From contig JBAXQC010000009.1 of NCBI GenBank assembly GCA_037131955.1, positions 1 to 58,319 on the forward strand: DNA of 58,319 nt. The letters run 5' to 3'. The DNA is from CAIMMJ01 sp037131955 (GTDB lineage: Bacteria > Bacteroidota > Bacteroidia > UBA4408). Under the pieces are notes generated by a model. That model had not been told where the DNA came from and searched no databases. It saw only the letters and a list, made by a program, of their open reading frames with translations. Positions within the stretch are counted from its first letter, which is position 1; every line of letters begins with the position of its first letter. Below are positions 8,381 to 17,500 of this stretch, one piece after another. The position numbers and the translations under genes are program-made.

Positions 8381-9808
8381 TTAATTATTTGTTGGGAAAA
8401 ATCCCATTTCTCCGGCTTTTGTAACAAGAAAAGCATACGCTTGTTCCCTGCTATTTGTAATTTCTCCTTCAAGAATTGCTTCTCTAATTAAGTTTTTTAA
8501 TGTTCCAATTTCTCTACCTGGTTTTAAATCAAAAATTTGCATAATATCTTCTCCACTAATGGGCGGTTGCCAATTTCTAATTTTATCTTTTTCTTCCACT
8601 TCTTTTAGCTTTTCTCTTACTCTCTCAAAATTGGCTAAATGCTTTTTTACTTTTATAGCATTTTTTGATGTAATATCGGCGTTACAAAGTGTCATTAAAT
8701 CATCAATGTCATCTCCAGCATCAAACAATAATCTTCGTACTGCCGAATCCGTTACAATTTCTTGCGAGAGAACTATTGGACGCAAATGCAGCAATACTAA
8801 TTTTTGCACGTACTTCATTTTATCATTTAATGGCAGTTTAAACTGAGCAAATATTTTTGGAACCATTCTGGAACCTTTGTCCTCATGTCCATGAAATGTC
8901 CAGCCCTGACTTGGTTCAAACCTTTTTGTTTGAGGTTTTGCAATGTCATGTAAAAGTGCAGCCCATCTTAACCACAGGTCATTTGTATTTGCTGCTATGT
9001 TATCTAAAACTTCCAACGTATGATAAAAATTATCTTTGTGAGATTTGTCACCTATAGTTTCTACCACCTGCAATAAAACTAATTGTGGAAAAATATCGTG
9101 CAAAATTTTTGTATTAAACAATAGTTTAAGACCAATAGATGGTTTGGGAGAAAGTAAAATTTTGTTGAATTCTTCGGTTATTCTTTCTTGAGAAATAATT
9201 TTAAGTCTTTCTCTATTTCTAATGATTGATTGAAAGCAATTTTCTTCTATTGTAAAATTTAGTTGCGAAGCAAATCGTATAGCTCTTAATATTCTTAATG
9301 GGTCGTCAGAAAAAGTTATATCTGGATTTGTTGGAGTTTTTATGATTTTATTTTCCAAGTCGCTTATTCCATTAAATGGATCTAGCAATTCTCCAAAATT
9401 TTCGTGGTTCAAAGAAAATGCTAGTGCGTTAATGGTAAAATCTCTTCTCAATTGGTCATCCTCTAATGTGCCATCTTCTACAATTGGTTTTCGAGAATGG
9501 CTGCGGTAAGATTCTTTTCTGGCACCCACTGTCTCTACTTCCCACTCGCCAGCTCTAAACATAGCCGTTCCAAAGTTTTTAAAAACAGCAACCGAAGGTT
9601 TACCTGGCAATATTTCTGAACATTTTTCTGCAAACTCAATACCACTTCCAATGGTTACCACATCAATATCTTTTCCTGCTCTATTTAAAAAGCAATCTCT
9701 AACATAGCCACCAACAATGTAAGATTTAACTCCCAATTTTGCTGAAACTTCTTTTAAAGTTGCAAAGATGGAATGATTTAAAAATTCTATGTTTTTGTTT
9801 TTATCCAA
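8381..9808 (-). CDS. cca: CCA tRNA nucleotidyltransferase with HD domain
   Basis: The enzyme adds or repairs the CCA tail of tRNAs. The 475-residue protein has the class II nucleotidyltransferase signature GGYVRD (33-38) with the metal-binding pair DID (47-49), and RRDFTINALAF (121-131) for nucleotide selection. A Poly(A) polymerase-type RNA-binding middle (DPLRILRAIRFASQL) follows, then an HD phosphohydrolase domain (LHDIAKP...FHGHEDKG). No in-frame ATG lies near the N-terminus before the catalytic domain, so a TTG start at 9808 is taken. TAAATTTG, a perfect -7 box, sits 13 bases upstream (9822-9829) and supports this start. The transcript precedes the ORF-3-like/miaA/MFS group. Confidence 0.94.
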   Translation of the reverse strand: MDKNKNIEFLNHSIFATLKEVSAKLGVKSYIVGGYVRDCFLNRAGKDIDVVTIGSGIEFAEKCSEILPGKPSVAVFKNFGTAMFRAGEWEVETVGARKESYRSHSRKPIVEDGTLEDDQLRRDFTINALAFSLNHENFGELLDPFNGISDLENKIIKTPTNPDITFSDDPLRILRAIRFASQLNFTIEENCFQSIIRNRERLKIISQERITEEFNKILLSPKPSIGLKLLFNTKILHDIFPQLVLLQVVETIGDKSHKDNFYHTLEVLDNIAANTNDLWLRWAALLHDIAKPQTKRFEPSQGWTFHGHEDKGSRMVPKIFAQFKLPLNDKMKYVQKLVLLHLRPIVLSQEIVTDSAVRRLLFDAGDDIDDLMTLCNADITSKNAIKVKKHLANFERVREKLKEVEEKDKIRNWQPPISGEDIMQIFDLKPGREIGTLKNLIREAILEGEITNSREQAYAFLVTKAGEMGFFPTNN

Positions 9809-9821
9809 GGGAAATTTTCGG

Positions 9822-9829
9822 CAAATTTA
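9822..9829 (-). promoter_or_regulatory. Candidate -7 promoter box of cca
   Basis: TAAATTTG on the minus strand matches the Bacteroidota -7 consensus TAnnTTTG exactly and lies 13 bases before the TTG start codon of cca. No clear TTTG -33 element was found at the expected distance, so the call rests on one box and its position. Confidence 0.35.
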
Positions 9830-9859
9830 ATTTAAAAAAATAAGTCCAAGTGATTATTT

Positions 9860-10594
9860 TTATTCATCTGGATTCTTATTAAATTCATACCGGAACGAGA
9901 GTCCAAAGTTTAAAATACCAACATTCTTTGAATAGTCGTTTGGACTAAACTGATTTAGTTCATTTAAATAAAACTCTTCGGGATTATATTTATAAATCAA
10001 GTAATTATAGCTTACTCTAAAACCTACATAGATATTTTCTTGAGCTCTTAAAAAAAAATCTATTCCGGGTTGGTAAGAAAAGAAACGTTTTGTTGTTGCA
10101 TTGTACTCTTCACCCAAAGGCACTTCAACGCTTTTTACATTTAAAAAATTATAATTCATTTGCATAAATCCTTGAATTTTAAACATGTAATTGGCAAGGA
10201 AAATAGTGCCAAATTTGAGGTTTAAGGAATTAAAACCAAATAGTGTATTGTTGTTCCCGCTGATATTATTTGCATTTAATCCGGCTTTAAATGTTGAACG
10301 CTGAAAACCTAAACCAAAATTTCTTTTACCGTTTGGAGTGCATAAAAGTATGTTGCTTGAGTAGTTTACCACACCAGAAAGACCTTTTCTAAATGCCTTG
10401 TTGCTTATTCCTGCGGGCGACGAAATATCAGATTCAAGAATTACATAGGCTTTCTTTTTTTGTGCCAACAAGGCAGTTGAAAAACAAAAGGCATCCATAA
10501 TAAATATAGCAACAACAAAATAAAAGACCTTTAACAGAGTGTCAAAGGTCTTGATTGATTTTTCTATTTTATTTCTTCCCAATTTAGTTGGCAC
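9860..10594 (-). CDS. Outer-membrane beta-barrel protein of unknown function
   Basis: The 244-residue frame has a GTG start, a basic N-region and a hydrophobic core ending STALLAQ (about residues 24-46), which reads as a signal peptide with an unusually long n-region. After it come alternating hydrophobic/polar strands with aromatic girdles (GLGFQRSTFKAGLN, NLKFGTIFLANYMFKIQGFMQMNYNF, VGFRVSYNYLIYKY, LNFGLSFRYEF), the pattern of a small 8-10-stranded outer-membrane barrel. The final strand ends close to the C-terminus. The start is uncertain: an internal ATG at 10498 would leave a signal peptide too short to work, and a strong hairpin (10524-10552) lies within the first 24 codons. It is 70 bases downstream of fabI on the same strand. 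Confidence 0.65.
   Translation of the reverse strand: MPTKLGRNKIEKSIKTFDTLLKVFYFVVAIFIMDAFCFSTALLAQKKKAYVILESDISSPAGISNKAFRKGLSGVVNYSSNILLCTPNGKRNFGLGFQRSTFKAGLNANNISGNNNTLFGFNSLNLKFGTIFLANYMFKIQGFMQMNYNFLNVKSVEVPLGEEYNATTKRFFSYQPGIDFFLRAQENIYVGFRVSYNYLIYKYNPEEFYLNELNQFSPNDYSKNVGILNFGLSFRYEFNKNPDE
10524..10552 (-). other. 9-bp perfect hairpin in the 5' end of the barrel-protein gene
   Basis: The arms AAGACCTTT (10524-10532) and AAAGGTCTT (10544-10552) are perfectly complementary around an 11-base loop. On the minus strand the stem is followed by TTATTTTG, a weak U-rich tract. It could be a leaky fabI terminator, an attenuator, or a structure masking translation of the downstream gene. It lies inside the open frame if the GTG start at 10594 is correct. 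Confidence 0.5.
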
Positions 10595-10664
10595 TTTTAT
10601 TTAATTTTAATATTAGGCAAAACTCATTATTACTAAAATTATTTTGCTATAAGAAAACTAAATA

Positions 10665-11471
10665 TTACATCTTATCCATTATCTCGTCACTAATTCCTGT
10701 AAAGGAATAACCACCATCGTGAAACAAGTTTTGCATTGTAACCATTCTTGTGTAATCGCTAAAAAGAGAAACGCAATAATCTGCACATGATTCTGCAGAA
10801 GCATTTCCAAGCGGAGAAATTTGATCGGCAAAATCAAAGAATGATTCAAACCCTTTAATTCCACTTCCTGCAGTTGTTTTTGTTGGTGACTGAGAAATGG
10901 TGTTTATTCTGACTTTTCTTTTTTTACCGTAGTGGTATCCAAAACTTCTGGTGATTGATTCCAGCATAGATTTAGCTTCGGCCATATCGGTGTAAAAAGG
11001 GAAAGTTCTTTGTGCTGCAATGTATGTTAGCGCAACCACAGAGCCCCACTCAGATATGGCATCTTGTTTCATGGCAACACTTAGCATTTTATGAAGAGAA
11101 AGAGCAGAAACGTCTAAACTTTTCATAAAAAAATCGTAATTCAATTCAGGATAGGGAATATTTTTTCTAATGTTGGCAGACATCCCAATTGAATGCAACA
11201 CAAAATCTAATTTTCCACCTAAAACTTCCTGAGATTTAGTAAACAAATTGTTCAATTCCTCAACATTTGTTGCATCGGCAGGGATAATTTGAGCATTTAT
11301 TTTTTCTGCTAAATTTTTTATTTCACCCATTCTCATGGCAATTGGAGCATTAGTTAAAACTATGCTAGCACCCTGTTCGTATGCCTTTTCGGCAACTTTC
11401 CAGGCAATAGAATTTGGGTCTAATGCACCAGAAATTATTCCTCTTTTTCCTTTTAATAAATTATTCCTCAT
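10665..11471 (-). CDS. fabI: Enoyl-[acyl-carrier-protein] reductase (NADH), FabI type
   Basis: FabI reduces trans-2-enoyl-ACP in the last step of each fatty-acid elongation cycle. The 268-residue SDR protein has the FabI-type nucleotide loop GIISGALDPNSIAWKVAE (11-28) and HSIGMSA (93-99). The catalytic set is Tyr150, Tyr160 and Lys167, with the spacing (10 then 7) of classical FabI Tyr146/Tyr156/Lys163. The motif around it (FPFYTDMAEAKSMLESI) differs from the proteobacterial MGxAK form, as is common for the Bacteroidota branch. It begins 17 bases after the ribBA stop and is probably co-transcribed with it. Confidence 0.9.
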   Translation of the reverse strand: MRNNLLKGKRGIISGALDPNSIAWKVAEKAYEQGASIVLTNAPIAMRMGEIKNLAEKINAQIIPADATNVEELNNLFTKSQEVLGGKLDFVLHSIGMSANIRKNIPYPELNYDFFMKSLDVSALSLHKMLSVAMKQDAISEWGSVVALTYIAAQRTFPFYTDMAEAKSMLESITRSFGYHYGKKRKVRINTISQSPTKTTAGSGIKGFESFFDFADQISPLGNASAESCADYCVSLFSDYTRMVTMQNLFHDGGYSFTGISDEIMDKM

Positions 11472-11488
11472 ATAGATATGGTTTTTTG

Positions 11489-12697
11489 TTATTCTTCAAT
11501 TTTTAGGTTGTGTCCTAATTTTTCTTTTTTGGTTTTTAAATATAAGGAATTATGTTTGTTTGATTTGATCTGTAGTGAAACATTTTCAACTATTTCTAAT
11601 CCAAATCCCATTAAACCGGCTCTTTTCTTGGGATTGTTTGTCATTAACTTAATTTTTGAAATGTTTAAATCTCTGAGAATTTGTGCGCCAACGCCATAAT
11701 CTCTCTCGTCCATACCAAAACCCAATGCCTCATTGGCTTCTACGGTATCCATGCCATTTTCTTGCAATTTATAAGCTTTAAGTTTGTTTAAAAGCCCAAT
11801 TCCTCTACCTTCTTGATTTAAATAAACAATCACTCCTTTTCCTTCTTTTTCTATTGTTTCCATTGCTGCGTGCAGTTGTGGGCCGCAATCGCAGCGGCAA
11901 CTTCCAAATATATCGCCAGTTAGGCAAGAGCTATGAACCCTTACTAGTATTGGATCTTCTGCATTCCATTCACCTTTTATTAGTGCTAAATGGTCTTGGT
12001 CTGTATCTTTTTGCTTGTAGGCTTGTAATCTAAAATCGCCAAGTTCTGTTGGAAGTTGAACAGAAACTTCTCTTGTAATTAAACTCTCTTTAGATAATCT
12101 GTAGGCAATTAAATCTTTGATGGATATAATTTTTAAACCAAATTTTTGTGCAATAATCTTTAAATCAGGAAGCCTTGCCATTGTTCCATCTTCGTTCATG
12201 ATTTCTACAATTACACCGGCAGGTTCAAATCCTGCCAATCTTGCTAAATCTATAGCAGCTTCGGTATGTCCGGCTCTTTTTAGAACCCCTTCTTTTTGTG
12301 CTTTTAAAGGGAAAATATGTCCTGGTTTTCCTAATTCCTCGGGTTTAATGTTGGGGTTTACAAGTGCAAGAACAGTTTTTGCTCTATCGCTTGCAGAAAT
12401 TCCGGTGGTGCAGCCATGGCCTATTAAATCTACCGAAATAGTAAAAGGAGTTTCGTATGCTGCATTATTTTTGTTCACCATTAAATCTAACCCTAACTCT
12501 TCGCAACGAGATGCAATAAGCGGAGCACAAATTAATCCTCTGCCATGTGTTGCCATAAAGTTAATTATCTCGGGGGTTATAGAATTAGCGGCACAAACAA
12601 AGTCTCCTTCGTTTTCGCGGTCTTCATCGTCAACTACAATTATTACTTTCCCGCTTTTTATTTCTTCTATTGCACTTTCAATGCTATCTAATGCCAT
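11489..12697 (-). CDS. ribBA: Bifunctional 3,4-dihydroxy-2-butanone-4-phosphate synthase / GTP cyclohydrolase II
   Basis: Both entry reactions of riboflavin synthesis are encoded in one 402-residue chain. The RibB half (1-200) shows the acidic substrate loop DDEDRENEGDF (about 23-33), HGRGLICAPL and HGCTTGISASDRAKT. The RibA half (205-402) carries the zinc cysteines in CLTGDIFGSCRCDCGPQL and the catalytic NQEGRGIGLLNKLKAY. Both active sites look intact, so the enzyme should be bifunctional. It is divergent from tpiA, with a 132-base shared promoter region, and is followed by fabI. No FMN riboswitch fold is evident upstream. Confidence 0.97.
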   Translation of the reverse strand: MALDSIESAIEEIKSGKVIIVVDDEDRENEGDFVCAANSITPEIINFMATHGRGLICAPLIASRCEELGLDLMVNKNNAAYETPFTISVDLIGHGCTTGISASDRAKTVLALVNPNIKPEELGKPGHIFPLKAQKEGVLKRAGHTEAAIDLARLAGFEPAGVIVEIMNEDGTMARLPDLKIIAQKFGLKIISIKDLIAYRLSKESLITREVSVQLPTELGDFRLQAYKQKDTDQDHLALIKGEWNAEDPILVRVHSSCLTGDIFGSCRCDCGPQLHAAMETIEKEGKGVIVYLNQEGRGIGLLNKLKAYKLQENGMDTVEANEALGFGMDERDYGVGAQILRDLNISKIKLMTNNPKKRAGLMGFGLEIVENVSLQIKSNKHNSLYLKTKKEKLGHNLKIEE

Positions 12698-12722
12698 CTA
12701 AATTGATTTGTTTTATTTTCTG

Positions 12723-12730
12723 CAAAAGTA
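12723..12730 (-). promoter_or_regulatory. Candidate -7 promoter box of ribBA-fabI
   Basis: TACTTTTG on the minus strand fits TAnnTTTG and is 25 bases upstream of the ribBA ATG. No clear -33 TTTG is present at the expected distance. In the same divergent region TATTTTTG (12803-12810, plus strand) stands 19 bases before the tpiA start. Confidence 0.35.
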
Positions 12731-12829
12731 TTTAAATTTTGCATATAAGTTTTACTGTTTTACTCTACTGCGATGGCAAAAAATACTTACCAATATAATT
12801 TATATTTTTGCCAACTTAAAATGCTAAAC

Positions 12830-13591
12830 ATGTCATTACATAAAATTGTTGTAGGCAACTGGAAAATGAACAAAGATTATCACCAAGCAATGGAATTGGT
12901 GAAACGCTTAAGCAACTTAATTTCAGAGAGGAAACCCTTAAATACTACAATAGTTTTATCTCCAAACTTTCTCTACATCAAAGATGCTATTGAATTGGTA
13001 AAAGACTTTGAGTATATAAAAATTGGCGCTCAAAACTGCTCTCACAAAAGTTCTGGAGCATACACTGGCGAAGTATCTGCAGAAATGTTGTCATCCATGG
13101 GTGTAGAATTTTGTATAGTAGGCCACAGCGAACGAAGAGAATATTTTGCTGAAACAGATTCAATAATTCTTGAAAAGATTATACTTCTTTTGCAAAACAA
13201 CATTAAACCAATTTATTGCTGTGGCGAAAAATTAGAAGAAAGAGAAAACGATACCTTTTACAGTGTGGTAGAAAATCAACTCAACAATTCTGTTTTAAAT
13301 TTAAATGCCAACCAAATAGTTAATGTATTAATAGCTTACGAGCCTGTTTGGGCAATTGGCACGGGAAGAACAGCCACAGCCAAACAAGCTGGAGAAATAC
13401 ACCAGTTTATATATGAATGTTTAATAAAAAAATATGGAGTGGAAACAGCAGAGCAAGTTTCAATTTTATATGGAGGAAGTTGTAATCCAAAAAATGCACA
13501 AGAGTTGTTTTCTACCAAACATATTAATGGTGGTTTAATTGGCGGTGCTTCTCTAATTGCAGAGGATTTTTATTCAATACTTAATTCCTAA
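12830..13591 (+). CDS. tpiA: Triosephosphate isomerase
   Basis: The enzyme interconverts dihydroxyacetone phosphate and glyceraldehyde 3-phosphate in glycolysis. It shows the substrate-binding VGNWKMN (residues 8-14, Lys12), the catalytic histidine in VGHSERREYF (about 97), the catalytic glutamate in AYEPVWAIGTG (about 168) and the phosphate loop LYGGSC...GGLIGGAS. The frame stays open back to an ATG at 12773, but starting at 12830 gives 253 residues, the normal length, and places the candidate promoter box TATTTTTG (12803-12810) upstream and not inside the gene. An ATG at 12821 is a second possibility. prmA begins three bases after the stop. Confidence 0.96.
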   Translation: MSLHKIVVGNWKMNKDYHQAMELVKRLSNLISERKPLNTTIVLSPNFLYIKDAIELVKDFEYIKIGAQNCSHKSSGAYTGEVSAEMLSSMGVEFCIVGHSERREYFAETDSIILEKIILLLQNNIKPIYCCGEKLEERENDTFYSVVENQLNNSVLNLNANQIVNVLIAYEPVWAIGTGRTATAKQAGEIHQFIYECLIKKYGVETAEQVSILYGGSCNPKNAQELFSTKHINGGLIGGASLIAEDFYSILNS

Positions 13592-13594
13592 GTA

Positions 13595-14422
13595 ATGTCG
13601 TGGATAGAATATAAAATAACATTAAAACCATTTTCTCCCTTTAATGAAATTGTTGTGGCATTGCTTGCTGAAGAAAATTTTGAATCGTTTACAGAGCAGG
13701 ATGAAAATGTTTTTGCATACATCAGAAAAGAAAACATTAATACGGAAAATGTAGATCAGATTTTAAGTAATATAGATTGCGAAAATTCCTATACCACACA
13801 AGAAATTGAAGAGCAAAATTGGAATAAAATATGGGAAGAACAATTTGAGCCCATTGAAGTAGAAAATTTTTGCAGAATTAGAGCACCTTTCCACCAATTA
13901 AAACCTGGATTTATTGACATTGTAATTGAACCCAAAATGTCTTTTGGTACAGGTCATCATTCCACAACATTTATGATGCTAAAGGCTATGCATGACTACA
14001 GAGATAGAATTAAAGATAGCAAACTGCTTGACATGGGCTGTGGCACTGCAATTTTGGCAATAGCAGCAGAAAAAATTGGAGCTCAAAATATTATGGCAAT
14101 AGACAACGATCAATGGGCTTACGAAAATTCAATTGAAAATACAGCAAAGAACAATTGCAATTTAACAGAAGTAAAACTTGGCGATGCAAGCACTATAAAA
14201 GCATTAAATTTTGATGTTGTATTAGCAAATATAAATCGCAATATTTTATCTAAAGATTTAGTTTTTTACAAGGAAGTTTTAAATAAAAATGGATTGGTTT
14301 TTTTAAGTGGATTTTTTACAACTGATGTTTCTCAAATTTTAGAAGTAACAAATCAACTAAATTTAAAGTTAATTTCAGAATACTCCAATGAATCATGGGC
14401 TTGCCTCGTGTTAGAAAGTTAG
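13595..14422 (+). CDS. prmA: Ribosomal protein L11 methyltransferase
   Basis: PrmA methylates ribosomal protein L11 on several amino groups. The 275-residue protein has the N-terminal substrate-recognition domain (1-95), a hinge (W...WEEQFEPI) and a class I SAM-dependent methyltransferase core. The core includes the family's MSFGTGHHSTTFMML (about 115-129), motif I LLDMGCGTAILAIAAEKIGA (about 148-167) and the ANINRNIL motif replacing NPPY. The gene starts three bases after tpiA and lies in the same plus-strand unit. Confidence 0.94.
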   Translation: MSWIEYKITLKPFSPFNEIVVALLAEENFESFTEQDENVFAYIRKENINTENVDQILSNIDCENSYTTQEIEEQNWNKIWEEQFEPIEVENFCRIRAPFHQLKPGFIDIVIEPKMSFGTGHHSTTFMMLKAMHDYRDRIKDSKLLDMGCGTAILAIAAEKIGAQNIMAIDNDQWAYENSIENTAKNNCNLTEVKLGDASTIKALNFDVVLANINRNILSKDLVFYKEVLNKNGLVFLSGFFTTDVSQILEVTNQLNLKLISEYSNESWACLVLES

Positions 14423-14510
14423 GATAATTTACTTCTTGATTTTCTCTTTTTTATTAATAAATTGCCAACAAATTAGTTGGTTTATTCATGCACTAGTTTA
14501 TGAAATTTTT

Positions 14511-17500
14511 ATGAGAATTTTAAATCCATTTTTATTTTTTATTCTTTTTCTGTTTTTTATTCCCATAGAAAATTCATTTTCACAAGCTCAATTCAAAAAT
14601 TTTACTGAAGAGGAAGAACCATTTGCCAAGGAAATAAAAGATTTTTTAAAAACTTCAAACAGAGATTTGGCCAATCTTTTTATCGACGATTGGTTAAAAA
14701 CCTATTGGGATTTAAAAAAAGGAACGGATTTTAATCAAGAACAAAGAAATTTTATTTACAAAACTTGCAATTGGATGCTGAAAAAAAGAGTAAAAGCATT
14801 TCCAGAATTTCAAGCATTTTTAGTTTCAATGAGCAAGTTCTCCGAAGGTGTTCTAGATGATAAAAACTATCAATTGTGGGTTAAGAGTTTAGAGAAGGTA
14901 ATGACTGCAAAAACACTAACGCCGTTTACCAACTTTGTTACAATGTCAGAAAATTTGTTTACAACAAATACAATTTATAAGTCTGTTACAACAGAGTGGC
15001 AAGCATCGACAAAGAACTTTACTTTTGAATACGATTCAATTCCAAAAGTTATTTTTCAAAAAACTAATATTAAATGCTACAGTATTCAAGATAGTTTAGT
15101 GATTTATGATACGGAAGGTTATTACGAGGTTATTGCTCAAAAATGGACAGGTTTCAAAGGAAAAGTAGACTGGCAAAGAGCCAATATGGATCCAAAAATT
15201 GTATATGCCTTGTTGGAGGACTATAAAATAGATTTTAAAACTACCACTTATACTGCGGATTCTGTTAGTTACATAAATCCAAAATATTTTAATCATCCAT
15301 TAATCGGAAAATTAACAGATAAAGTGTTAAACGGAAGTAATGGTGAAAAGGCAATTTACCCAACATTTGATTCTTATGATAAAAGATATTCCATAAAAGA
15401 CATTTATCCTGACGTAGATTTTGACGGGGGTTTTTTGGTAAAAGGTGCTAAATTTATTGGATCAGGCACACTTGAAAATCCTGCTACTTTAAGGTTTAAA
15501 TTAAAGGGCAATACTTTTTTAAAGGTAACCTCATTAAGTTTAACCCTCCGCGACGATCGTGTTGCCTCCGAAAGAGCAGGCGTAGTTTTTTATTGGGAAA
15601 AAGACTCGATGTATCACCCGGGGCTTCCAATAAAATATTTAGTGAAAAATAGAGAGGTCTCTATGCTTAGAGATAATTCAGGGATAGCACGTTCTCCATT
15701 TTTTGACACTTATCACAAATTAGAATTAGATTTTGAACAGTTAATTTGGAAATTAGATGAACCAAAAATTGATTTGCGTATGATTATTGGTTCTTCTGAA
15801 AGTAATGCAAAATTTGAATCATTCAATTATTTTAGAGATTATAAGTTTGCTAAACTTCAGGGAATGGACGATGTAAATCCTTTGTTTCGAATTAAATCAT
15901 TTAGCAAAGAAAAAAATGTAAAAACTGTTGAGATTATAGACTTGTCAAAATACTTTAAAACAGCTCCATCGCAAATGAGGCCATTATTGTTGAAAATGGC
16001 AATGGAAGGATTTGTAAATTACAATGAAGAATCAGACAAAGTAGAAGTTAAAGAAAAAACGTTTGATCATTGCCTTTACAAACTTGGAAAAAAAGATTAC
16101 GACGTTTTAGAGTTTAAGTCTACCTTGTTTTCCGATCAGGCAAATGCATCAATAAATTTATTAAATTTTGATTTAAAAATATTTGGTGTAGAAAAAATAT
16201 TCTTGAGCGACTCTCAAAACGTAAGCATAAGGCCATCAGGTAAAACTATTTTAGTAAAGAAAAACAGAGATTTCTTTTTTGCTGGAGTAATTAACGCTGG
16301 TAGGTTTACGTTTTTTGGAAAAGAATTTAGTTTTGAGTACGATAAATTTAAAATAAATTTAACCAATACGGATTCATTGAGAATTAAAGTGCTCTCCAAA
16401 GAAATGGATGAAAACGGAATGCCAAAATTAGTGAATGTAAAAACCGTTATTGAGAATATTCAGGGAGAATTATTGATAGATAATCCCAACAATAAATCTG
16501 GGGTTGTTAATTTTGCACAGTATCCTATCTTAATTTCTAAAAGCGATTCTTATTCATATTGGGATCAAAAAAGCGTGCAAGGTGGTGTTTATAAAAGAGA
16601 CAGAACATTTTTCCATTTAGAACCATTCACCATTGATAGTTTAGATAACTTTGACAATGCGGCACTTTCATTTAATGGCGAATTTGAATCTGCAGGTGTA
16701 TTTCCAACCATCAAAGAGAAACTTGTTCTGCAACAAGATTATTCTTTAGGTATAAATTACCAAACACCTGCAAGCGGCTTGCCTATGTATCAAGATAAAG
16801 GAAAATTTATTAGCAAGATAAACATGAGCAATAGGGGGCTGAGAGGTGATGGAGAATTACAATATGTTACTTCAACATTTAATAGCAACGATCTTTTGTT
16901 TTTTCCAGACTCAACCAATGGGGATGTACAGAAATTTGAGGAAAAACCTCAAAAAGATCCAACACAATTTCCTGTTGCTCGGTCCACAGATACATACATA
17001 CATTGGATGCCCTACAAGGATTTTATGAACATTCATGAACGTTCAGTACCAATAAAAATGTATGATGGTATTGCCGACTTTCACGGCATGTTAACTCTTT
17101 CGCCTCAAAGATTAATTGGAAAAGGTAATGCCGAGTTTTTTAAAGCTAATCTTGAATCCAATAAAATGGTGTTTCAAGAAAGAATGTTTGATGCGGATAC
17201 GTGTAATTTTAATTTAAAGAATTTAGCAGATTCATCAGGTTTGGCATTTTTAAGTACAAACCTAAAAGCTCACATAGATTTTGACCAACGTATTGGCGAT
17301 TTTACTTCTAATGGTGGCGGTTCATTCATAAAATTCCCAGTAAACCAATACCTCTGTTTCATGGATAATTTTAAATGGTATATGGAAAAGGACAACCTTG
17401 AATTATCCTCTAGTGAAGAAGGTTCAAAACGTACACTGAGTTCAACTGACGATTTGGATTTAACCGGTGCTGAATTTATTTCTACACATCCAGAGCAAGA

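Noticed and set aside
12117..12701. 194-codon plus-strand open frame over ribBA
   Set aside because: It lies entirely antisense to an intact, motif-rich enzyme gene and has a composition typical of a codon shadow; no family is recognised.
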